Source: Aureimonas sp. SK2
GTDB taxonomy: Bacteria > Pseudomonadota > Alphaproteobacteria > Rhizobiales > Rhizobiaceae
NCBI RefSeq assembly: GCF_029813115.1
Contig: NZ_JAPZDS010000007.1
Location: forward strand, 1 to 64,000
Direction of reading: 5' to 3'
DNA length: 64,000 nucleotides
Shown here: positions 16,482 through 23,944 of the stretch, one piece after another
How positions within the stretch are numbered: position 1 is the first letter of the stretch
Layout: each line of letters opens with the position of its first letter
The notes under the pieces: generated by a model
The model's input: only the letters and a program-made list of their open reading frames with translations
Told to the model about the DNA's origin: nothing
Database searches by the model: none
Position numbers and translations under genes: made by a program

Positions 16482-16601
16482 TCAGGCCTTCTTGCCGCCG
16501 GGGGTCGTGCCGCCCTTGAGGCTCGGTGCCGCCGCGATCGTCTTCTCGACGACCTTCTTGGGCTTCCTCGCCTCTTTTCCGCCGCGTCTCTTCTCACCCA
16601 T
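16482..16601 (-). CDS. 39-residue basic small protein
   Basis: This gene is short but well supported. The ATG at 16601 has a strong GGGAGGA ribosome-binding site about 6 bases upstream, and a clear intrinsic terminator follows the stop. The product starts MGEKRRGGKEARKPKKVVEK and ends GGTTPGGKKA. It is strongly basic, probably disordered, and could bind nucleic acid. I do not recognise a named family. It is monocistronic by its own signals and belongs to a run of three small basic proteins. Confidence 0.65.
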   Translation of the reverse strand: MGEKRRGGKEARKPKKVVEKTIAAAPSLKGGTTPGGKKA

Positions 16602-16689
16602 GATCGCATCCTCCCGAAGTTGCCGGGTCAGGATGACACGGACGCCGGACAAGACAACATCATTCTTTCACACGGGCCGAGACGCGCGC

Positions 16690-17592
16690 TCAGCTCGCCC
16701 GCCTCCGGCGCGCCGGAAGCGTCATCGCGATCACGCTGACGACCACGAAAACGAGCCCGATCCAGGCGGTCGGCTGCGGCGTTTCGCCAAGCGCCACCAT
16801 GCCGATGCCCACGCCGATCGGCACGCGCAGATAGGCCTGGGCCGTGGTGCCCACCGAGCCGAGGCGCTTCAGAAGGGTGAAGTAGAGCGTGAAGGCCAAG
16901 GCCGTCGAGAAGACGGACAGGGCCACGAGCGCCAGGATCGACTCCCGCGAGGGAGAGATCGTCCAGGGGCGGTCGACCACCAGACTGACCGGGATCAGGA
17001 TCACGGCGCCCCAGAGCAGCGAACCCGCCGCCGGCACCATGGGGTCGAGATCGCGGAACGTGCGCCCGAAGGTCACCGCCGCGCCATAAGCCACCGCCGC
17101 CAGCACGATCGCGCACTCGGCCGCGAACTGCTCGCTGAGGCCGCCCAACGCGGAAGGGCCGATGACGAGGCAGATGCCGAAAAGGCCAGCGGCCACGCCG
17201 AACACCTTGGTCGCCGTCACCGCCTCGTGCCGGGTGATGCCCCAGTTGATCAAAAAGGCGAAGACCGGGGTCAGGGAGTTGAGGATCGTCGCAAGGCCCG
17301 CATCCACGTGCCGCGTTCCCCAGGCGACGAGGACGAAAGGCACGACCGAGTTGAGGCAGGCCTGAACCAGAAAGCGGCCGAGATTCCGCCGATCGGTCGG
17401 TAGGCGCACCCGCCGCAGCCGCAGGACGGCCAGGAGCAGCGAGCCCGCAATCAACGTGCGGGCCGCGATCAGCGTGACGGGCGGGATCGTCTCCACGCCG
17501 ATCTTGATGAAGGTGAAGGCCGCGCCCCAGAGCGTGGCAAGCGCCAGAAGCAGCGCGAGGCTGACGAGGAGGCGGGGCTGCGCAGGCACCAT
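16690..17592 (-). CDS. EamA-family (DMT superfamily) transporter
   Basis: The protein has 300 residues from the ATG at 17592 (MVPAQPRLLV); the longer frame adds an arginine-rich stretch that is not membrane-like. About ten hydrophobic segments fall in two repeated EamA halves: the first starts LALATLWGAAFTFIKIGVE, the second AAVAYGAAVTFGRTF. WGTRHVDAGLATILNSLTPV is the typical loop and helix 4 region. It is an inner-membrane carrier, probably exporting metabolites; the substrate is unknown. The gene is transcribed divergently from the M24 peptidase (176-bp gap). Confidence 0.88.
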   Translation of the reverse strand: MVPAQPRLLVSLALLLALATLWGAAFTFIKIGVETIPPVTLIAARTLIAGSLLLAVLRLRRVRLPTDRRNLGRFLVQACLNSVVPFVLVAWGTRHVDAGLATILNSLTPVFAFLINWGITRHEAVTATKVFGVAAGLFGICLVIGPSALGGLSEQFAAECAIVLAAVAYGAAVTFGRTFRDLDPMVPAAGSLLWGAVILIPVSLVVDRPWTISPSRESILALVALSVFSTALAFTLYFTLLKRLGSVGTTAQAYLRVPIGVGIGMVALGETPQPTAWIGLVFVVVSVIAMTLPARRRRAS

Positions 17593-17768
17593 GGGGGAGC
17601 TTTCGGGAACGGGCAGTGTCGGCAGCGGCCGGGAGGCGCGAGCGTCTTCCTGACGGATGAGCCATCGGCTGGCAAGCCGCCGCTCCTGCGATCGACCTTG
17701 CGCCGCCACCGGCCGCGCGGCATGTCTGCAACGCGCGAAGCACCGCGCCCCCCGCACCGGAGCCGACC

Positions 17769-18926
17769 ATGTCCTCTTCCGCCGCCTGGATCCACCCTGT
17801 GCCGCGCATCGGCGAGGCGGAGCGGACGGAGCGGCTCGACCGTCTCCGCGCGCTCCTTGAAGCCGAGGGGCTGGGCGGGCTCCTGCTCGGCTCGACCGAG
17901 AGTCTCCGGTACTTCACTGGGTTGGTCTGGCATGCGAGCGAACGGTTCTGCGGCGCCCTCGTCACCCGCGACAGGCTGATCTACATCGTGCCGGGTTTCG
18001 AACACTCGCGGGTCGAGACCCTGCCGCGACTGGCCGGCGACATCCTTCCCTGGCAGGAGGAGGAAGAACCCGTCGCCCTCGTCGCCGACCTCCTCGGGCC
18101 GGCCGGCACGCTGGCGCTCGACGAGCAGCTTCCGCTCTTCCAGTATCACCGCCTGGCACGCGCGCTCGGCGTCGATCGCCTGCGAGATGGCGGGCCTGTC
18201 GTCTCACGCTTGCGCATGCGCAAGTCGGCGGCAGAGATCGCGCTGATCCGCCACGCCATGGGCCTGACGCTCGGGGTGCATCAAAGCGTGCGGTCGATGA
18301 TGCGCCCCGGCATCCGCGCGTCCGAGGTCGTCACCTACATCGACGCCGAGCACCGGCGCCTCGGCGCCGACGACGGCTCGAACTTCGCCATCGTCTCCTT
18401 CGGTGCGGCGACGGCCCTGCCCCATGGCGCGGACGGCGAGCAGACGCTTCGCGACGGAGACGTGATCCTGGTGGACACGGGCTGCCGGCTCGACGGCTAC
18501 CATTCCGATCTCACGCGGACCTATGTGCACGGAACACCCTCCGCCGAGGTGGAGCGTATCTGGCGCATCGAACGGGAGGCGCAGGACGCGGTCTTCGCCG
18601 CGGCCCGGATCGGCGTGCCCTGCTCCGCTCTCGACGATGCCGCACGCGCCGTACTCGGGTGTCACGGGCTCGGACCGGACTACCGCCTGCCCGGCCTGCC
18701 GCATCGGGCGGGGCACGGCCTCGGGCTGGAGATCCACGAGGCGCCCTACATCGTGCGCGGCAACGACACGCCGCTGGAGGCGGGCATGTGCTTCTCGGTC
18801 GAGCCGATGATCGTGGTGCCCGAGCGTTTCGGTATCCGGCTCGAGGATCACGTCTACATGACGGACGACGGTCCCGAATGGTTCACGCAGCTCGACGACC
18901 GGCCGGCCGTCGCGCGGATGTCATGA
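17769..18926 (+). CDS. M24-family metallopeptidase (Xaa-Pro peptidase-like)
   Basis: The protein has 385 residues with the creatinase-type amino-terminal domain (GLGGLLLGSTESLRYFTGLV) followed by the pita-bread catalytic domain. All five metal ligands of the M24 fold are visible in order: aspartates in ILVDTGC and YHSDLTRT, histidine in GHGLGLEIHE, and glutamates in FSVEPM and RLEDHVY. It should release an amino-terminal residue ahead of proline, or act on a related small amide. There is no signal peptide, so it is cytoplasmic. It converges on zwf. Confidence 0.9.
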   Translation: MSSSAAWIHPVPRIGEAERTERLDRLRALLEAEGLGGLLLGSTESLRYFTGLVWHASERFCGALVTRDRLIYIVPGFEHSRVETLPRLAGDILPWQEEEEPVALVADLLGPAGTLALDEQLPLFQYHRLARALGVDRLRDGGPVVSRLRMRKSAAEIALIRHAMGLTLGVHQSVRSMMRPGIRASEVVTYIDAEHRRLGADDGSNFAIVSFGAATALPHGADGEQTLRDGDVILVDTGCRLDGYHSDLTRTYVHGTPSAEVERIWRIEREAQDAVFAAARIGVPCSALDDAARAVLGCHGLGPDYRLPGLPHRAGHGLGLEIHEAPYIVRGNDTPLEAGMCFSVEPMIVVPERFGIRLEDHVYMTDDGPEWFTQLDDRPAVARMS

Positions 18927-18966
18927 TCCGGCAGCCGGGAGGCCGGAGCACGGCTCCCTTTAACGT

Positions 18967-20484
18967 TCAATCGGCAGCCCCTTCGGCCATGCGCCGGCCG
19001 GCCCGCCGGTCCGGTTCCGGGGCGAGCGGAGCCCAAGCGCGCCCGTCCCTCGCGAGCAGGGCCTCAGCGCCTTTCGGGCCCGCGCTGCCAGCGGGATAGA
19101 GTTCCGGCTCGCCCGTCTTCCAGGCTTCCAGCACCGGCTCCACAGCCCGCCATGGCGCTTCGATCGCGTCCGCGCGCTGGAACAGCGAGGCGTCGCCCAT
19201 CATGCAGGCATAGAGCAGCGACTCGTAGCCGATATTGGGGACATGCGCGAAGAAGTCGTCGTGGCGGAAGCTCTGCGCGACCGGCGCGATGGCCAGTCCC
19301 GGCCCCGGCGCCTTGATCTGGAACTCGGAGCGCAGGCCCTTGTCGCCGTCGATATGCAAGATGAGACGGTTGGGCGCCACGTCGCGGCCGAAGAGCCCGT
19401 CCGCGGCAGGCTTGAACTGGAGCACGATCTCCGTCCGGTGCGCGGTCAGGCGCTTGCCGGTGCGCAGGTAGAAGGGCACGCCGGCCCAGCGCGGCGTGTC
19501 GATCTCGAGCTTCAGGGCGGCATAGGTCTCGATGCGGCTTTGCGGATCGACGCCAGGTTCTTCGCGATAGCCGATCCGCGCCGTTCCGCTCACCGTGCCG
19601 GCGGCATACTGGCCGCGCACCATGTCCTCGGGCTTCACCGGCTGCACGGCGCCGAGCACGCGGCCCTTGGCGTCGCGTACGGCCTGTTCGCCGAGGTCGG
19701 CGGGCGCCTCCATCGCCACCATCGCCAGAATCTGGAACAGGTGGTTCGGCACCATGTCGCGAAGCGCGCCGGCACGCTCGTAGAAGCTCCCGCGCCCTTC
19801 CACGCCCAGAACCTCGGCCGCGGTGATCTGAACATGGTCGAGATGCTCGGCCGACCAGAGCGGCTCGAAGAGGCGGTTCGCGAAGCGAAGGGCGATGATC
19901 GCCTGAACCGTTTCCTTTCCGAGGAAATGGTCGATCCGATAGATCTGGTTTTCCTTGGCCAGCGACAGGAGCCTGGCATCCAGCTCGCGGGCCGAGGCCA
20001 GGTCGTCGCCGAAGGGCTTCTCGATGACGATGCGGCGGAAGGCGCCGTCGCGCTCGGCCAGGAGCCCGACCCTGCCCAGCCCCTCGGCGATCGGCGCGAA
20101 GAAGCGTCCGGCGACGGCGCAGTAGAAGATGGCGTTGCCCTCGATGCGCTGCGCGAGGGCGTCGAAGGTGGAGGACTGCGTGATGTCGCCCTTCAGGAAG
20201 CTCAGGCGGTTCGCGATATCCTGCCAGATGTCGTCGCGGATCGTGCCTGCGTTGAACTCGGCGGCCGGATCGGCCGCCATGTCGTGCAGCGCCTTGCCGA
20301 TATGCTCGCGCCACGTCTCGTCCGACAGGTCCGCGCGGTCGACGCCGATGATCCGCATGCCGGAATGGAGAACGCCGCTCACGGCAAGGTCGTAGATCGA
20401 CGGCATCAGGAGCCGTTTCACGAGATCGCCGCCCGCTCCGAAGAGGACGAGCGTGCAGGCCGGAGCGGTGGCAGGTGCGGTCAT
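18967..20484 (-). CDS. zwf: Glucose-6-phosphate 1-dehydrogenase
   Basis: The enzyme oxidises glucose 6-phosphate to 6-phosphogluconolactone with NADP+, the entry to the pentose phosphate and Entner-Doudoroff pathways. The protein has 505 residues from the ATG at 20484, behind GGGGAG. The dinucleotide motif FGAGGDLVKRLLMPSIYDL is at the front, and the active-site signature RIDHFLGKE with its catalytic histidine lies in the middle. The tail is 15-20 residues longer than usual and charged. In many rhizobia zwf heads a zwf-pgl-edd operon; here neither partner follows, and the next gene converges on it. Confidence 0.96.
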   Translation of the reverse strand: MTAPATAPACTLVLFGAGGDLVKRLLMPSIYDLAVSGVLHSGMRIIGVDRADLSDETWREHIGKALHDMAADPAAEFNAGTIRDDIWQDIANRLSFLKGDITQSSTFDALAQRIEGNAIFYCAVAGRFFAPIAEGLGRVGLLAERDGAFRRIVIEKPFGDDLASARELDARLLSLAKENQIYRIDHFLGKETVQAIIALRFANRLFEPLWSAEHLDHVQITAAEVLGVEGRGSFYERAGALRDMVPNHLFQILAMVAMEAPADLGEQAVRDAKGRVLGAVQPVKPEDMVRGQYAAGTVSGTARIGYREEPGVDPQSRIETYAALKLEIDTPRWAGVPFYLRTGKRLTAHRTEIVLQFKPAADGLFGRDVAPNRLILHIDGDKGLRSEFQIKAPGPGLAIAPVAQSFRHDDFFAHVPNIGYESLLYACMMGDASLFQRADAIEAPWRAVEPVLEAWKTGEPELYPAGSAGPKGAEALLARDGRAWAPLAPEPDRRAGRRMAEGAAD

Positions 20485-20743
20485 GGTCTCCCCTTGCATC
20501 GATGGCTCGGTCCGAAGGCGCGGCCTGCGCCGAACCTTTGGCGCGGAACGCGATTCGCGCCACCGATCCGTTCCACATTTCCAGGCGGGGCTAAAGACCG
20601 AAGCGGTCACTCGCTTCTATCGCCGGGCCTGCGCACGGGATTTCCTCGTCCGTTTCGCGCCGGCGCGGTGGACCAAGCGTCCACGTTTCATCCGACCCTG
20701 CCGCGTGCTATCGAACCTCCGTGACGGGTGGGGATACGCGAGC

Positions 20744-21133
20744 GTGACGGCACGACGCCGAAACTGGAGGGGATGGGTGGTGCGCGTGGTCGCGCTGCTG
20801 TTCGCCGTCCAGGGCGTTCTTCTTGCCGTCTCGCAGGGCGCGGCCGCCGACACGGTACGTCTGGACCAGTTCGGCAACGTCCTCTGCCTCGCCAGCGCCG
20901 ATGCGCACGGCACAGTCCCGAGCGGGACCGGTGACGAGCATCCCGGCCTGATGGACTGCTGCGCGCTCGGCTGTCCGATGTTCGCGAGCCTCGTCGGGCC
21001 GCCACAAGGAGTGGTATCGCCGCTGGCGGTGCAGGTGCCGGCCGAGATGGCCGCCTTCGTCTCCTATGCCGACGCTCTTGCCAGCGTGGCGGACAGTCCA
21101 AGATGGACGCGAGGGCCTCCGGAAGCGGTTTGA
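20744..21133 (+). CDS. DUF2946-type small secreted or membrane protein
   Basis: The protein has 129 residues from a GTG at 20744. An amino-terminal hydrophobic segment (VRVVALLFAVQGVLLAVSQG) acts as signal peptide or anchor. The body contains the CCALGCPMF cysteine cluster, which matches DUF2946 proteins; these are often found beside metal or haem uptake genes. Its position 145 bp upstream of a PepSY-type membrane protein in the same direction fits that context. Cysteine-mediated metal binding in the periplasm is a reasonable guess only. Confidence 0.65.
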   Translation: MTARRRNWRGWVVRVVALLFAVQGVLLAVSQGAAADTVRLDQFGNVLCLASADAHGTVPSGTGDEHPGLMDCCALGCPMFASLVGPPQGVVSPLAVQVPAEMAAFVSYADALASVADSPRWTRGPPEAV

Positions 21134-21278
21134 GACTGGCCTAGACGGCCGAACCGCCTGCCTTCGCCCTTCCAACGGATGCCGCTCGCTTCGAACCGGC
21201 GAGCATCCGCGAGGCGAGGCATGGCATCCGGCGCGCGGCCCGAGCCGATGCGCTTCCCTCCCCTTTTCTGGATCTCCC

Positions 21279-22643
21279 ATGTCGGACCTCACCCTCGACC
21301 GTCCGGAGCGCGCCGCGCGTTCCGGCGGATCGGTCGATCTTTATCGCGCCGTCTGGCGCTGGCACTTCTATGCCGGCCTGTTCGTGCTGCCCTTCCTTGT
21401 CTCCCTCTCCATCACGGGCGGCCTCTATCTCTTCCGGGACGAAATCGACGCCTTCGTCCATTCCGACCTCAAGCGTGTGGAGGCAATGGCGGACTCGCCT
21501 CGCGCCCTGCCTTCCGCCATGGTGGCGGCCGCCCTCACCGCCCATCCCGGCGCTGCCGTCAAGTTCACCGACCCGGCCGATCCCGGCGCGTCCGCCGAGA
21601 TCACGGTCCGCACCGAGACCGGCGAGCGGCTTGCGGTCTATGTCGATCCCCACGATGCGTCGGTCCTCGGCGCGCTGCCGGATCGCGGCACGGTCATGTG
21701 GACGATCCGCCAGCTCCACAGCCTGAAATACTTCGGCGCCTTCGCGCGCAACGCGGTGGAGATCGCGGCCGGCTGGTCGATCCTGCTCGTCGCGACAGGC
21801 GTCTACCTCTGGTGGCCGCGCGGCCAGTCCGGGGGCGTCGTCAGCGTTCGCGGTACCCCGGGCCGCCGCGTCTTCTGGCGCGACGCCCATGCCGTGACCG
21901 GCATTGCGGTCGGCGGCTTCATCGTCTTCCTGGCCGTGACCGGCATGCCCTGGTCGCAGGTCTGGGGCGGCCAGGTGAACCAGTGGGCCAACGGCTCCAA
22001 CTTCGGCTATCCCGAAGGCGTACGCACGAACATTCCGATGTCCGACCGGAAGCTCTCCGCAGAAGGCGCGACGAGCTGGTCGCTGGAGCAGGCCGAGATT
22101 CCCGCCTCGACGCCCTCTGCGACCCGGCCAATCGGCCTCGACGCGGCGGTGGCGACCTTCGAACGGCTGGGCCTCCATCGCGGCTATGCCGTGACCATCC
22201 CGACCAAGCCGACCGACGTCTTTACCGGGTCGGTCTATCCCGACGCGGTGGCCGAGCAGCGCGTCGTCCATCTCGACCAGTACACCGGCGAGCCGCTGCT
22301 CGACATGGGCTATGCGGACTACGGCTCGCTCGGCCGGGCGCTGGAATGGGGCATCAATGTCCATCTCGGGCAGGAGTTCGGTCTCGCCAACCAGCTGGTG
22401 CTGCTCCTGGTCTGCATCGGCAATGTCGGCCTGGCGGTCTCGGCGGGCGTGATGTGGTGGAAGCGGCGGCCGAGCCGGTCGATGGGCGTGCCGCCCATGC
22501 CCAAGGACAAGCGCGTGTTTCGCGGATTGCTGGCGCTTCTGGCAATCGGCGGCGTCCTGTTTCCGCTGGTCGGAGCCTCGCTCCTTGTCATGCTGGCGCT
22601 CGACTTTGCCGTCACCCGCCTGCGCCGACACTCTACGCCGTGA
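21279..22643 (+). CDS. PepSY-associated TM helix protein (putative iron-siderophore reductase)
   Basis: The protein has 454 residues from the ATG at 21279. Four main membrane segments are visible: near the start (FYAGLFVLPFLVSLSITGGL), after ARNAVEIAAGWSILLVATG, at AVTGIAVGGFIVFLAVTG, and near the end (QLVLLLVCIGNVGLAVSAGV). PepSY-like periplasmic parts lie between them, and WHFYAGL and YLWWP are typical of PepSY_TM proteins. Relatives occur next to TonB-dependent receptors and are thought to reduce ferric siderophores at the inner membrane. The DUF2946 gene precedes it and an exported superoxide dismutase follows, so the three may form a redox/iron group. Confidence 0.85.
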   Translation: MSDLTLDRPERAARSGGSVDLYRAVWRWHFYAGLFVLPFLVSLSITGGLYLFRDEIDAFVHSDLKRVEAMADSPRALPSAMVAAALTAHPGAAVKFTDPADPGASAEITVRTETGERLAVYVDPHDASVLGALPDRGTVMWTIRQLHSLKYFGAFARNAVEIAAGWSILLVATGVYLWWPRGQSGGVVSVRGTPGRRVFWRDAHAVTGIAVGGFIVFLAVTGMPWSQVWGGQVNQWANGSNFGYPEGVRTNIPMSDRKLSAEGATSWSLEQAEIPASTPSATRPIGLDAAVATFERLGLHRGYAVTIPTKPTDVFTGSVYPDAVAEQRVVHLDQYTGEPLLDMGYADYGSLGRALEWGINVHLGQEFGLANQLVLLLVCIGNVGLAVSAGVMWWKRRPSRSMGVPPMPKDKRVFRGLLALLAIGGVLFPLVGASLLVMLALDFAVTRLRRHSTP

Positions 22644-22710
22644 GGCAACCTCTCGCGTCGGACACCTCGATCACAACTTGTTTTTGCAACGCCGGGATCG
22701 GGGCACCGTT

Positions 22711-22737
22711 CCGCAGGAGTCTTTAAGACCCCTGCGG
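22711..22737 (+). promoter_or_regulatory. Near-perfect 27-base palindrome ending in the SOD ribosome-binding site
   Basis: Arms CCGCAGGAGTCTT and its near reverse complement meet around position 22724 with one mismatched pair. The right arm ends in CCTGCGG and runs into the GGAG (22736-22739) that serves the SOD start at 22746. The structure could be a terminator for the upstream PepSY gene (a short T-run, AGTTTT, follows), an operator, or an RNA hairpin that hides the ribosome-binding site. The sequence alone does not decide. Confidence 0.55.
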
Positions 22738-22745
22738 AGTTTTCC

Positions 22746-23492
22746 ATGCGCCGACTGACGACATCCGGATCCATCGCCGTGCTGGCCCTGACGATCGGGG
22801 CTCTCGCGCCGACCTTCCCGGCCACCGCACAGCAGAGCGCCCCTGCCGCGAGCGAAGCGGCCGCGCAGACGGAGCCCTTCTCCCTGCCCGAACTCGGCTA
22901 CGGCTACGATGCCCTGGCCCCTGCGATCGACGCGAAGACGATGGAGCTGCACCACTCCAAGCATCATCAGGCCTTCGTCACGACCCTGAACAACGCGGCC
23001 AAGGACGACCCGCAGCTCGCCGGCCAGTCGGTCGAAGAGCTGGTCGCGACGGCAGGCCAGCGCCCCGCCGCGATCCGCAACAATGCGGGCGGACACTGGA
23101 ACCACACGTTCTTCTGGCAGATCATGGCGCCAGAGGGCCAGCGCGGCGAGCCTTCGCCGGAACTCGCGGCCGCGATCGACGAGACCTTCGGCTCCATGGA
23201 TGAGTTCAAGAAGGCCTTCCAGACGGCCGGCACCGGCCGCTTCGGCTCCGGCTGGGCTTGGCTGATCGTCGACAGCGACAAGAAGCTCGCCATCACCTCG
23301 ACGCCCAACCAGGACAACCCGCTGATGGACGTCGCAGAGACGCGGGGCACGCCGGTGCTTGGCAACGACGTATGGGAGCACGCCTACTACCTCACCTACA
23401 ACAACCGCCGCGCCGACTATCTGTCGGCCTGGTGGGACGTGGTGAACTGGACCAAGGTGTCCGAGAACTACGCGCAGGCCCTCGCCAACTGA
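22746..23492 (+). CDS. Exported Fe/Mn superoxide dismutase
   Basis: The enzyme dismutates superoxide. The protein has 248 residues, about 50 longer than cytoplasmic SodA/SodB because of an amino-terminal signal peptide (ALTIGALAPTFPATAQ, cleavage likely near residue 29) and a short A/Q-rich linker. Metal ligands are all present: H69 (ELHHSKHH), H120 (HWNHTFFW), D208 and H212 (NDVWEHAYY). GGH before the second ligand is closer to Mn-type enzymes, while other positions are Fe-like, so metal choice is open and a cambialistic enzyme is possible. It is predicted to act in the periplasm. A palindrome overlaps its ribosome-binding site. Confidence 0.93.
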   Translation: MRRLTTSGSIAVLALTIGALAPTFPATAQQSAPAASEAAAQTEPFSLPELGYGYDALAPAIDAKTMELHHSKHHQAFVTTLNNAAKDDPQLAGQSVEELVATAGQRPAAIRNNAGGHWNHTFFWQIMAPEGQRGEPSPELAAAIDETFGSMDEFKKAFQTAGTGRFGSGWAWLIVDSDKKLAITSTPNQDNPLMDVAETRGTPVLGNDVWEHAYYLTYNNRRADYLSAWWDVVNWTKVSENYAQALAN

Positions 23493-23535
23493 TCGCGAGG
23501 TGCGTCCGGGGGTGCCATGCGGCGCCCCCGGACCT

Positions 23536-23859
23536 TCAGAGCGTCATCGCCAGCATCACGACATCCACCATGCTGCGGCGGACCATTCCCCAGCTTCCGA
23601 AATGGCGTGCTTCGATGAGGCGCCGGTCGATCTCGATGACCTCGTGATGCCGGCCATCGCCACGGATTCGCTCGTAAAGCGCGCTCACGATCTCCGGCGG
23701 GCCTTCCAGGATCTGAAGCACGCGGCGACCATCGACTGCGAGCATGCCCGTCACGCCCTGCCGCTCGTTCCGTGCCTGGGACGCTTCCACGATCCGATCG
23801 ATGCTTTCGGGCGACATGCTTTCGGAAAGAGAGGAAACGTAGGCAATTCTCAGGAACAT
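23536..23859 (-). CDS. BLUF-domain blue-light photoreceptor
   Basis: The 107-residue protein is essentially one BLUF domain (flavin-binding blue-light sensor) with no attached effector. Photocycle residues are present: Y7 (IAYVSS), N31 (ARNERQGVTGML), Q49 (RVLQILEG), W90 and M92 (FGSWGM). The start at 23859 has a GGAGG site 6 bases upstream; the longer frame would run into the divergent LOV gene. Short BLUF proteins signal through a separate partner. The divergent neighbour, 85 bp away, is a LOV-domain histidine kinase. Confidence 0.93.
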   Translation of the reverse strand: MFLRIAYVSSLSESMSPESIDRIVEASQARNERQGVTGMLAVDGRRVLQILEGPPEIVSALYERIRGDGRHHEVIEIDRRLIEARHFGSWGMVRRSMVDVVMLAMTL

Positions 23860-23944
23860 TCGGGCCTCCAACGCCCCTGACCATTGCCATTCGCACCAGG
23901 AGGACGCAAGCAAGAGGCACGCGGCGAAGCGGTGCCGCTCAACC

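Noticed and set aside
21141-22631. Open frame opposite the PepSY gene
   Set aside because: No domain; the forward frame has membrane helices and family motifs.
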